Assembly (NCBI GenBank): GCA_041398245.1 | Contig: JAWKVC010000008.1 | Location: forward strand, 110,496 to 174,495 | From: UBA7672 sp041398245 | GTDB lineage: Bacteria > Pseudomonadota > Alphaproteobacteria > Caulobacterales > Hyphomonadaceae | Direction: 5' to 3' | DNA: 64,000 bases | Part shown: positions 48,020-55,920 of the stretch, piece after piece | Position numbering within the stretch: the stretch's first letter is position 1 | Layout: each line of letters begins with the position of its first letter | Position numbers and translations under genes: made by a program | The notes under the pieces: model-generated | The model's input: only the letters and a program-made list of their open reading frames with translations | What the model was told of the DNA's origin: nothing | Databases searched by the model: none

Positions 48020-48537
48020 AGTTTCGGACCGGCCAGTTTCGTCTTTGCGCCTGTTGATGTGAGCGTCGACGAGAAGGTTTCGCGAACGGAAAAACCACCC
48101 TTCACAAAAGTGATACGTTCGGCGACGCCGAGCTTTTCTGCGGCCGCACGCGCAATGGCATGCGTCGTTGCTGCTGAGTCGACATTTGCAACCGATGAAC
48201 CCGTTGCTCCCATCTCGATTTCAAGCGGAAGATCCGGATCAACTGTGAAGATGTGCGCACGTGGACACGCCAACGCCAGCAGCATGGTCGACACGCCGAC
48301 ATATGTGCCGACTTCGAGAATTTTCGTTGGCTTTGCTTTCTGGGCGACCGCCATCAGGTCCGGCGCGTCATGCGGGCCTATCGCCCATGTGTTCACAACC
48401 TCGGCTGGGTAGCCCAAGTCTTCATAGGCGGCGAGCACCGCCTTGTAGATGTTCTCGAAACGGGAAGCGTCTTCGCCAGAGATACGATATTGCGCAACCA
48501 CCTCGGAATCCTGCCCTGTCTCACTCAACACGCCCAA
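47923..48537 (-). CDS. N-terminal methyltransferase part of the coiled-coil protein, separated by a frameshift
   Basis: The first 152 residues (to about 48081) form the start of a CmcI/MTase_24-like methyltransferase: KILEVGTYVGVSTMLLALAC (motif I, about 70-89), IFTVDPDLPLEIEM and KLGVAERITFVKGGFSVRE. The rest of the fold lies in the frame of the coiled-coil gene. Reading across the AAA run (TTT at 48078-48080, plus strand) as AAAA would give VREN-LLVDAHINRRKDETG and join the two smoothly. The C-terminal part of this frame after that point is therefore not expected to be real. Combined protein: about 1500 residues. Confidence 0.75.
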   Translation of the reverse strand: MGVLSETGQDSEVVAQYRISGEDASRFENIYKAVLAAYEDLGYPAEVVNTWAIGPHDAPDLMAVAQKAKPTKILEVGTYVGVSTMLLALACPRAHIFTVDPDLPLEIEMGATGSSVANVDSAATTHAIARAAAEKLGVAERITFVKGGFSVRETFSSTLTSTGAKTKLAGPKLCREQGPSISFSSMDCIQRRPLPPICNSAPST

Positions 48538-48698
48538 CCACGTCGCCCCACCACATCGGACGACCCCTAAGGCATCATTTTGGCCAGTTAAGTATTATTG
48601 ACCATCAGAAACATCTAGCGCAAGAACCTCGCTCCTAGGTAAAGATTTGGCACAGTAGCAATCAGGCTTTGAACTACGCAGACGACGGTTTCGTGCAA

Positions 48699-49055
48699 AT
48701 GGACGAGAGTATTAGAATTGAGATGGTGAAACGGCTTCGAGTAAGCCGTGATGCCGAGTCTCCAGAAGTTCTTGAATTCTGGCGCCAGCATGGAACCGAA
48801 TGGGCCAGTGAAGAAGCGACCTATGCCGAGATTCAGCGTCTCGTAGAGATCTCGAAGGCAGCTTCGGCACTACCTGTGGACGACGTCATCCCGCACATTG
48901 TTGGCGAGTTGAGGGCAATTTGGCGGAAGGGCTGGCCGGCTTCGGCTGAGGCTTACGGCTGGGACGAAATGAACGATATGCTGCCTCCCTCAGCTTATCT
49001 GGCCTTTCTGCAGGGAGTGGAGCGCGCGTGGAACGAGGTCAGCGACAGGCTGTAA
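48699..49055 (+). CDS. Hypothetical acidic protein
   Basis: Encodes about 118 residues from the ATG at 48699; a TTG at 48669 would add ten. The sequence is rich in Glu, Ala and Trp (LEFWRQHGTEWASEEATYAEI; LRAIWRKGWPASAEAYGWDE) and looks helical. No family is recognised. The end overlaps the possible start of the glycosyltransferase gene by 28 bp, so translation may be coupled. It is probably real, judging by codon use and position. Confidence 0.55.
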   Translation: MDESIRIEMVKRLRVSRDAESPEVLEFWRQHGTEWASEEATYAEIQRLVEISKAASALPVDDVIPHIVGELRAIWRKGWPASAEAYGWDEMNDMLPPSAYLAFLQGVERAWNEVSDRL

Positions 49056-50389
49056 GGCCAGTCCGATCGCATCCGAGCTTAGCATCCCGCGGTCAGAGTC
49101 AGCGCTCGCGCATCAGCGCCCTCTTCGCGCTTGCGCTCAGGGGCGATGGCGCAGGGCTTCTCCGCAAACTCAGAGCTGCCGTTTCGGGCGCACCGCCGCC
49201 GCTGCCTGCGAATCTTCGTCCGCGATTGCGCCCGGCCAATCGCATGCCAAACTCCGGCATACCGGCCGCTCCCCACATCTGGATGATGGGGACGACGCTG
49301 CAGCTCGACGGTGCCCCGCTCAGCCAGTTTGAGTTGGCAAAAGGGCTCATAGCTTCAGGCTTCCGCGTTTCTGTTTTTGTGAAGGAAGATGGGCCGCTTC
49401 GCGAGCGGTACGAGGCGCACGCCATTCCGGTCGCGGCGATGCCGGAGCTCGCCTGCTCGGCAGCGGTTCCTGCGTGGTACGAGACCGACGTCGCCACACT
49501 TGCCGGGCAGTTGCGTCAAGGCGCGCCGGACCTTGTGCTCGCAAGCACGATTGACGCGTTCGAGGCGATCGATGCCGCTCGCCTCGCGGGCATCGCGAGC
49601 ATCTGGAACATCCGCGAAGGGGAAGTCTGGCGCGAACGGCTGGCCGACCGACATACAGCAATTGCGGCACGCGCATTGGCTGCTCTCTCCTATCCTGCAG
49701 CAGTTATCTTTGTGGCTGTCGCCTCCATGAAGTCATGGGAGAGCTTCATACAGCCAGATCGACGCCATCTCATTTACAATGCGACCAGCGTTCGGGCCGA
49801 CGCTCGCAGCGAAGAGAACAAGCAAGCGACTCGCGCGCGCCTGGGCATGGCGCCAGACGAATGGATGGCTGTGAGCGTAGGCACGCTGTGCGAGCGCAAG
49901 AGCCAGGTGGACTTTGCACGCGCGCTCGCCGATACGCCCGACGCAATCCGGCCTGTGTTCGTGGGAATGACCGAACCAGGCTATCGCGAAAAAGTCGAAG
50001 CTGCACTTGGAGAAGCTCGGCGCCGGGCGATTTTCACCAGCGTGGTGCCGGACGCGACCGATCTGATCGCGTCCGCCGACGCTCTTGTTTGCAGTTCCCG
50101 CTTCGAAGCATTTCCACGCACGCTGCTGGAGGCCGCAGCTGCGCAGACGCCGATCATCGCAACATCACTGGCCGGCACGCAGGAGCGACTGACGGACGGC
50201 GAGTCTGCCCTGCTCTATCCGCCCGGCGATATTGCTTCGCTGTCTGCGCAGCTGAAACGGTTGGCCAGCGATCGCGATCTCGGAGCAAGGCTGGCCAAAG
50301 CCGCCCACGAAAAGCTCACACAGACATGGTCGCATGCGAACATGATTGCGGCCTATGCCGATCTGATCCGCAAAGCGCTTGCCACCTGA
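49028..50389 (+). CDS. GT4-family glycosyltransferase (copy 3)
   Basis: Encodes up to 453 residues. The GT-B fold is seen in the N-domain (WMMGTTLQLDGAPLSQFELAKGL; SFEDG-like KEDGPLRERYEAHAIPV) and in the C-domain (VGTLCERKSQVDFARALAD; SRFEAFPRTLLEAAAAQTPIIATSLAGTQE). It is only distantly similar to the other two glycosyltransferases. The GTG at 49028 lies inside the upstream gene; a later start such as the ATG at 49244, just before the fold begins, is possible because residues 1-70 are basic and of low complexity. It converges on ugd with 3 bp between stop codons. Confidence 0.85.
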   Translation: MERGQRQAVRPVRSHPSLASRGQSQRSRISALFALALRGDGAGLLRKLRAAVSGAPPPLPANLRPRLRPANRMPNSGIPAAPHIWMMGTTLQLDGAPLSQFELAKGLIASGFRVSVFVKEDGPLRERYEAHAIPVAAMPELACSAAVPAWYETDVATLAGQLRQGAPDLVLASTIDAFEAIDAARLAGIASIWNIREGEVWRERLADRHTAIAARALAALSYPAAVIFVAVASMKSWESFIQPDRRHLIYNATSVRADARSEENKQATRARLGMAPDEWMAVSVGTLCERKSQVDFARALADTPDAIRPVFVGMTEPGYREKVEAALGEARRRAIFTSVVPDATDLIASADALVCSSRFEAFPRTLLEAAAAQTPIIATSLAGTQERLTDGESALLYPPGDIASLSAQLKRLASDRDLGARLAKAAHEKLTQTWSHANMIAAYADLIRKALAT

Positions 50390-50392
50390 AAA

Positions 50393-51697
50393 TCAGGGCC
50401 GTCCGATCGACGAATAAGCGAGGCCGGCGCGCTTCATCGCCTCGGGATCGTAGACGTTACGCAGATCCACGACAGCCGGCGCCTTCATAAGCGACTTGAC
50501 CCGGTCGAGATCGAGCGCGCGGAACTGATCCCACTCGGTGATTAGCACCATTGCGTCCGCCCCGTCGACCGCGTGATAGGGTCCATCGCAGAAGATCACA
50601 TCGGTCAGTGACTTACCGGCTTCGTGCATGCTTTCTGGGTCGTAGGCTTTGACGCGGGCGCCGGCGGCCTGAAGCGCCGGGATGATGTCCAGTGACGGCG
50701 CATCACGCATGTCGTCGGTGTTGGGCTTGAACGCGAGACCCAGAACGCCAATCGTCTTGCCTTCAACACTGCCGCCGCAGGCAGCGATCACGCGTTGGGC
50801 CATCGCCTTCTTGCGCGCATCATTGACCTCCACGACCGTGTCGACGATGCGCACCGGGCTACCGTGATCGTTGGCCGTCTTGGTGAGCGCGAGCGTGTCC
50901 TTCGGGAAGCACGAGCCGCCATAGCCGGGACCGGCATGCAGGAACTTCTTGCCGATGCGGTTGTCGAGACCGATCCCCTTGGAGACATCCTGAACGTTCG
51001 CGCCGACCTTCTCGCACAGGTCGGCCATCTCATTGATGAAGGTGATCTTCACGGCGAGGAAGGCGTTGGCTGCGTACTTGATCAACTCGGACGAACGGCG
51101 CGACGTGAAGAGCATCGGCGTCTCGTTGAGATAGAGCGGCCGGTAGAGCTCACGCATCACCTCGCGCGCCCGCTCGCTGTCCGTGCCGACCACAACCCGG
51201 TCCGGGCGCTTGAAGTCGCCAATGGCAGCCCCTTCACGCAGGAACTCAGGGTTGGAGACGACGGCGAAATCAGCCTTCGGATTGGTCTTGCGGATGATCT
51301 CCTCGACCTCATCGCCCGTGCCCACCGGGACCGTCGATTTGGTCACGACAACCGTGAACCCGTCCATGTGCTCGGCGATCTCCTTCGCGGCGGCATAGAC
51401 GTAGGAGAGGTCCGCATGGCCGTCGCCACGACGGGACGGGGTGCCAACGGCGATGAACACCGCATCAGCATGGCGGATCGCGTCGCGGGCGTCCTGTGTG
51501 AAAAACAGCCGGCCTTCCTTGACGTTCGAGGCCACGAGTTCCTGCAGGCCCGGCTCGAAGATCGGCATCACGCCCTTTTCGAGCCGCTCGATCTTGCCGG
51601 GGTCCTTGTCCACGCAGGTAACGACATGGCCGAAGTCGGCAAAGCACGCCCCGGACACCAGCCCGACGTAGCCAGCCCCGATCATTGTCACTCGCAT
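50393..51697 (-). CDS. ugd: UDP-glucose 6-dehydrogenase
   Basis: Encodes 434 residues that oxidise UDP-glucose to UDP-glucuronate with two NAD. Visible are the N-terminal Rossmann motif GAGYVGLVSGACFADFGH (7-24), the catalytic-Cys motif GYGGSCFPKDT (about 256-266) and the C-terminal VLGLAFKPNTDDMRDAPS. UDP-glucuronate feeds uronic acids into surface polysaccharides; AsnB-type enzymes in the same island could amidate them. ATG at 51697 follows a G-rich site GGGGGT. A hairpin lies just upstream in the leader. Confidence 0.96.
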   Translation of the reverse strand: MRVTMIGAGYVGLVSGACFADFGHVVTCVDKDPGKIERLEKGVMPIFEPGLQELVASNVKEGRLFFTQDARDAIRHADAVFIAVGTPSRRGDGHADLSYVYAAAKEIAEHMDGFTVVVTKSTVPVGTGDEVEEIIRKTNPKADFAVVSNPEFLREGAAIGDFKRPDRVVVGTDSERAREVMRELYRPLYLNETPMLFTSRRSSELIKYAANAFLAVKITFINEMADLCEKVGANVQDVSKGIGLDNRIGKKFLHAGPGYGGSCFPKDTLALTKTANDHGSPVRIVDTVVEVNDARKKAMAQRVIAACGGSVEGKTIGVLGLAFKPNTDDMRDAPSLDIIPALQAAGARVKAYDPESMHEAGKSLTDVIFCDGPYHAVDGADAMVLITEWDQFRALDLDRVKSLMKAPAVVDLRNVYDPEAMKRAGLAYSSIGRP

Positions 51698-52102
51698 AGT
51701 ATACCCCCAAGAGGATCAGCTCGTCTTCAAAACGAGCTGCTTCTAGCGCTTTCCTGCCTGACGGCAATATGGCGAACTGTCAGCCAGATTCAGCGTGTAT
51801 TTCAATTCGATACACTCTCGTGGCCGGTTAATCCCTGTTCCCTACGGAGGAGCCAATGGGACATCAGAATTACGTGGTAGCCCATTCAGCGTGGGCATCA
51901 ACCACACTCCGCGAGCAAGAACCCTGCCTCGGAGGTTGAACTAACAGACAAGCAATCCTGGTTCCGCTGGTCGACTAGCCCTAGGGGTGTCGACACGAGC
52001 TCTCGCACGGTCCGCATTATTGTCGCGCAGCAACACGTAATCCCGCTCGACTTCTTAGCGACCTGGAGCGGTGGTCGTCGTCCCTTAGTGAGGAGATGAC
52101 CG
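51698..52102. other. Intergenic region between ugd and the recombination cassette
   Basis: 405 bp without a supported gene. It contains the ugd hairpin and a perfect 10-bp palindrome GTGTCGACAC at 51987-51996. GC content falls in the ugd-proximal half. It is a plausible edge for the inserted phage-like genes, but no attachment-site duplication was identified. Confidence 0.4.
51717..51739 (-). promoter_or_regulatory. Hairpin in the ugd leader
   Basis: CAGCTCGT (51717-51724) pairs with ACGAGCTG (51732-51739) over a 7-nt loop, 20 bp upstream of the ugd start. It would form in the mRNA leader just before the ribosome binding site. No known riboswitch is recognised. Confidence 0.35.
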
Positions 52103-52393
52103 ATGACCAGACGCCTTGCTTCCCCTGCTCCCCGCCGTGTGCGTGACCGCCAGCGGCGGGGGTTCCTTTATGTGTTCCGGTTCGGCCCGCCCCCGCGGCG
52201 TAGACGCCCGCCGGAACGGGATGGCGCCCCTGACGCCGGACCCGCGTGGCTTCCCTCTCACAGCGCGCCTCCTCTCCCAGCCGTCGTGCTCGCCCCGCTG
52301 CCAGCCGCTCGCGCGCGGCGTCCTCTGTCCGCCCCGCGCGAGCTGCCAGCTCCGCGGTCGGTTGCGCGCCAGCGCAAGGAGAACGTGCAATGA
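52103..52393 (+). CDS. Short Arg/Pro-rich ORF upstream of the nuclease gene
   Basis: Encodes 96 residues, very rich in Arg, Pro and Ala, with no recognised domain. GAGGAG precedes the ATG. Its stop overlaps the start of the RecE-like gene (ATGA), which is the pattern of translational coupling. The sequence composition is like that of spurious frames in GC-rich DNA, so it may be a leader ORF rather than a protein gene. Confidence 0.35.
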   Translation: MTRRLASPAPRRVRDRQRRGFLYVFRFGPPPRRRRPPERDGAPDAGPAWLPSHSAPPLPAVVLAPLPAARARRPLSAPRELPAPRSVARQRKENVQ

Positions 52394-53400
52394 GCTCGGT
52401 TCAACCCACACCCTCAATCCGCAAGCCCGCCAGCCGTCGCAAGACCAGCGATGGCGCTGCGCCTGAGTCAGCTGCGTCCAAGGCGGCTGCGTCCGCCCCA
52501 GCTCCCGCCCGCCCCGCCATCCTCCGGGTCGAACAGCCCGGCTGGTTCGAGATGGATGATGTGGCCTATCATGCTGATCCGTGTCCCGAGCCCTCGCTCT
52601 CGGCCTCGATCGCCAACAAGGTGATCCATCAGTCCCTCCTCCATGCCTGGCGGGCCCATCCCCGCTCGCCCCTGTTCGTGGAGAGCGTGGCGGGGTCTGC
52701 CGCGGACCGGGGATCGGCCGCGCATAGCCTGCTTCTGGGCGGCAAGGCGCTCACGGTGATCGAAGCGGAGGATTATCGCACCACCGCCGCCCGGACCGCC
52801 CGGGAGGAGGCCCGGGCAAGCGGCCGGATCCCGCTCCTGGCGAAGGAGGCTGAGGGGGTTGCGGCCATGACCGCTTTGGCCCGGGCCCGGTTCTTCGATC
52901 TTCATGACGGACCCTATCATTGCGAGCGCACCGCCATCTGGCGTCCGAGAGAGGCTGGCTGGCGCAGGGCGCGGCTGGACACGGTCTCCCACGAGGGCGC
53001 ATTGATCGTGGACTACAAGACCACCGAAGCGGCGGTCGACGCCTTCGCCTGCGAGCGCCGCATCGCCGACATGGGCCTCCAGATCCAGGCCGCCGCCTAT
53101 GTCGAAGCGGTCGAGCATCTCCATCCGGAGCTGGCAGGCCGGGTGAGGTTCCTGTTCCAGTGGCAGGAGCAGAAGCCGCCCTACGCCCTCTCCCCGCCCC
53201 TTGAGATGGGCGAAGCATTCCTGAGCCTTGGCCGGGCCCAGTGGCGGGCCGCCTCGCATCTCTGGGACAAGGCGCTGGCCCATAAGACCTTCCCCGGCCA
53301 CTCAGCCCGGCCGCACCTCGCCTCGCCCCCGCCCTGGGAGCTCGCCCGCTGGGAAGAGCGGGCTCTTAGTGAAGGCCTCATCTCGGGAGGCGCAGCATGA
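52390..53400 (+). CDS. RecE-like PD-(D/E)XK exonuclease
   Basis: Encodes 336 residues. After a Pro/Ala-rich start (1-45) comes a nuclease domain resembling the RecE/PDDEXK-like family: LSASIANKVIHQSLLHAWRAHP, SAADRGSAAHSLLLGG, then ARLDTVSHEGALIVDYKTT (about 195-213) with Asp and D-x-K at the metal site, and LQIQAAAYVEAVE with the Q-x3-Y pattern. RecE-type enzymes resect double-stranded ends for phage recombination. The ATG at 52390 has AAGGAG upstream. The next gene overlaps by 4 bp (ATGA), so the two are co-translated. Confidence 0.8.
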   Translation: MSSVQPTPSIRKPASRRKTSDGAAPESAASKAAASAPAPARPAILRVEQPGWFEMDDVAYHADPCPEPSLSASIANKVIHQSLLHAWRAHPRSPLFVESVAGSAADRGSAAHSLLLGGKALTVIEAEDYRTTAARTAREEARASGRIPLLAKEAEGVAAMTALARARFFDLHDGPYHCERTAIWRPREAGWRRARLDTVSHEGALIVDYKTTEAAVDAFACERRIADMGLQIQAAAYVEAVEHLHPELAGRVRFLFQWQEQKPPYALSPPLEMGEAFLSLGRAQWRAASHLWDKALAHKTFPGHSARPHLASPPPWELARWEERALSEGLISGGAA

Positions 53401-54410
53401 GTACGCTCCTGCCAACCCTCGAGCCTGCCCGCCGGCTGTTCACGGTCGAGCCGGCGACCCGCGAGCAGGCGCCGCTGCTTATCGGCCTCACCGGGCCTGC
53501 GGGCTCAGGCAAGACCTACTCGGCGCTGCGACTGGCGACCGGCCTTGCCAGGCTCGCAGCAAAGTCTGGCGGCTCCGATCGGATCGTGTTCATCGACACC
53601 GAGACCCGGCGCTCGCGCCAGTATGCCGGGGCGTTCCGGTTCGAGCATCTCGACTTTGCCGCGCCTTATTCTTCGCAGGACTATCTCGATGCGCTCGAGA
53701 CCGCAGCGGAGAGGATGCCTGCGGTGATCATCCTCGACAGTCTCTCCCATGAGCATGATGGACCAGGCGGCATGCTCGATGCGGTGGGGGCCGAGCTTGA
53801 CCGGCTGGCGGGGTCTGACCCGATCCAGCAGCAGAAGCTCGCCGCCGCCGCCTGGCGCAGGCCCAAGACCCAGCGAAGGGCGCTGCTCGCCCGTCTCCTT
53901 ACCCTTGGCTGTCATGTCATTGTCTGCATGCGGGCCCAGGAGAAGAACCGCATGCCGCGTGAGGCAGGCGCGCTTGAGCCAGTCGAGATGGGCTATACGC
54001 CTGTCGCCGCCCCTGAGATCATGTTCGAGCTTGGGCTCTGCGCCCTCCTCAAGCCCGGGGCCCAGGGCGTTCCCACCTGGGCCAGCCAGCTTCCCGGCGA
54101 GCATGCCGCGATCAAGCTCCCCCGGCAGTTCGAGGGGATGTTCGCAAGGCCCGAACCGCTCTCGGAAGCCCATGGCGAGGCGCTTGCCCGCTGGGCCATC
54201 GGGGAGGAGGCAGGACCTGCGAGGAAGGCCGGCCGGAGGAAGCCTCAGAAGCAGACGCGTGCGCGGGCAAAGGTGATCGCGCCGGCGCTGGCGATCCCGC
54301 GCGTCTCATCGGAGACGCGGTCCTCGCAACAGCGCGCGGATGCGGGGATCAGAGCCGAAGCGCCTGACGCGGCAGCCCCGGCGCAGCCTACGGAGGCGAT
54401 CAATGCCTGA
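53397..54410 (+). CDS. Sak4-like phage recombination ATPase (AAA_24)
   Basis: Encodes 337 residues. The RecA-like ATPase has Walker A TGPAGSGKT (about 32-40), Walker-B-like PAVIILDSLSHEHDGPGGML, and RIVFIDTETRRSRQYA. Such proteins act as single-strand annealing recombinases in phages and replace RecT/Beta in many of them. The C-terminal third (about 280-337) is Arg/Ala/Pro-rich. It overlaps the nuclease gene by 4 bp and the HNH gene by 8 bp, so the three form one tight unit. No RecT or SSB gene is present. Confidence 0.75.
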   Translation: MSTLLPTLEPARRLFTVEPATREQAPLLIGLTGPAGSGKTYSALRLATGLARLAAKSGGSDRIVFIDTETRRSRQYAGAFRFEHLDFAAPYSSQDYLDALETAAERMPAVIILDSLSHEHDGPGGMLDAVGAELDRLAGSDPIQQQKLAAAAWRRPKTQRRALLARLLTLGCHVIVCMRAQEKNRMPREAGALEPVEMGYTPVAAPEIMFELGLCALLKPGAQGVPTWASQLPGEHAAIKLPRQFEGMFARPEPLSEAHGEALARWAIGEEAGPARKAGRRKPQKQTRARAKVIAPALAIPRVSSETRSSQQRADAGIRAEAPDAAAPAQPTEAINA

Positions 54411-54879
54411 GCGCTTGGGTCCTGATCGCGGTCGCACCGTCCTGCCCCTCGCTCGCCGCAAGCTGACACGGGTGGAGTTCGCCCAGCTCATGCTGGATCA
54501 GGAGGGCCGCTGCGCGTCCTGCCGCGAGAAGCTCCGGGCCGATCTCATTGTCGATGAGCACCTGGTTCCCCTGGGCCAGGGCGGAACCAACGACCTTGCC
54601 AACCGCGCCCTCTACTGCACCGCCTGCGCGCGCGGGAAGACGGACGACGACATGGCCGAGATGATCCATGGCCGCCGTGTCCGCGGCGAGATCGGCCAGC
54701 AGCATCGCCGCCGCATGCGCCAGCTGCGTCCCTGGACCCAGCCGCGGACATTTATGACCAACCGCGACGGGCCGCTCAAACGCAGGATGAATGGTCAGGT
54801 GGTCCGGCGGCCGACACGCAAACGCAGGCTAAGGCCGGTGCGGTCGTTTGTGGGGCGGTGTGATGTTGGGAGAGACTAG
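54403..54879 (+). CDS. HNH endonuclease-like protein
   Basis: Encodes 158 residues. The core is CASCREKL followed by IVDEHLVPLGQGGTNDLANR and YCTACARGKT, that is, two Cys pairs around an H-x-x-P-x-x-x-GG-N pattern typical of zinc-bearing HNH nucleases. The C-terminal tail (about 90-158) is strongly basic and should bind DNA. The start ATG at 54403 overlaps the end of the ATPase gene. In phage-type modules such enzymes nick or cut DNA during packaging or recombination. Confidence 0.75.
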   Translation: MPERLGPDRGRTVLPLARRKLTRVEFAQLMLDQEGRCASCREKLRADLIVDEHLVPLGQGGTNDLANRALYCTACARGKTDDDMAEMIHGRRVRGEIGQQHRRRMRQLRPWTQPRTFMTNRDGPLKRRMNGQVVRRPTRKRRLRPVRSFVGRCDVGRD

Positions 54880-55035
54880 GCCACGTGCAGGCACTCAAAT
54901 CACAGACGTTCGGATGATCAGCATGCATGGGCAGCCTTCTTGACCCCCAGCCCCGGCGCATGATTGTCTTCTCGAATGCTCGGCGATTGAGGGCGCAAGA
55001 CCCTACGATCGTCAGGTGTTTGGGGAATGGGGAAA

Positions 55036-55239
55036 ATGACAGAGGCTTTGAAGGGGCTTCATGCTTGCCGGATGGATTTGGAGTCGCGGATCGCGGCCGC
55101 CCAGATCCAGCGTTCGGGGGCAATAGGTTGTGAGATGGAACTCGGCTCCAACCAGGATGAGACGGTGGCAGACCTACAACTCCGGCTGCAAAGTGTGATG
55201 CGGCAAATTCAAGTCTACACAAGCCCCGCAGCTTGGTAG
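55036..55239 (+). CDS. Small hypothetical helical protein
   Basis: Encodes 67 residues (MTEALKGLHACRMDLESRIA at the start), with helical, coiled-coil-like composition. GGGGAA precedes the ATG at 55036. No family is recognised. It may belong to the phage-like block upstream, but evidence is limited to an open frame with a ribosome binding site. Confidence 0.4.
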   Translation: MTEALKGLHACRMDLESRIAAAQIQRSGAIGCEMELGSNQDETVADLQLRLQSVMRQIQVYTSPAAW

Positions 55240-55353
55240 TGCTACGACTTCACCTTCACGATCATCGCGCCCTGTCCGCCGGCTGTCAGAGCTTCAAACT
55301 TCTATGATGAGTCTGACGAACGCGATTTCGAATGCCTGTAAATGAGGCCCCCG

Positions 55354-55719
55354 CTAGTCAACGTCGTAGATTTCGCACCGAAACCCATCGACATTTTGAA
55401 CACGCCACGTTTCGCCACGAGTTGCCAGTTGCGCGTTCACCCACGCATCAGGCGGTAAGGCGTTGCGATAAACCAGATCGCTCCCTTCACCGGAGGTCTC
55501 AATTGCGTGGAAACGATAGAGCTCGTGAAGTAGCTTCGCTCGCCGTTCATTCTCAGCGCCGAGCCATGAACCTGGAGCTAGAAGGTCTCGGTCAGATTCT
55601 CTGGAGTGGCGCTCACTACGCCTCTCCTCCGAGAAAACTCTCGCTCTAATCTTACCGATCAGACCCAACCCACGTCGAACACTCTGATTGTGCATGATGT
55701 CCCCCAACACCCCGCACAT
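55354..55719 (-). CDS. Hypothetical protein
   Basis: Encodes up to 121 residues without a recognised domain. An internal Met at residue 9 (MHNQSVRRG) is an alternative start. The sequence is basic in the first half (KIRARVFSEERRSERHSRES) and then has LLHELYRFHAIETSGEGSDL and DAWVNAQLATRGETWRVQN. Weak coding evidence; the opposite strand also has an open frame, which looks worse in composition. Confidence 0.4.
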   Translation of the reverse strand: MCGVLGDIMHNQSVRRGLGLIGKIRARVFSEERRSERHSRESDRDLLAPGSWLGAENERRAKLLHELYRFHAIETSGEGSDLVYRNALPPDAWVNAQLATRGETWRVQNVDGFRCEIYDVD

Positions 55720-55920
55720 TGAAGCCCGAACGTCGGATAATGCAAGGGGGTTCGGCGAGGGACGATCGCTAAGGGATCAAACGCCTCAGGGGCGGTCGCC
55801 GTGTTGTGTTCCCTGCCTTACGCCGGTGCACCGCGATCGTGGACAGGGCTGGCCTAGTCTCGGTATCCGCGGGCAGATCAGCATCCTTAAGTATGCTGGT
55901 GCCGGTTCAAACTGGGTCGA

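Noticed and set aside
51987..51996. Perfect palindrome GTGTCGACAC as an integration or operator site
   Set aside because: A 10-bp palindrome with a SalI-like core is expected by chance in GC-rich DNA, and no second copy was found at the other end of the phage-like block.
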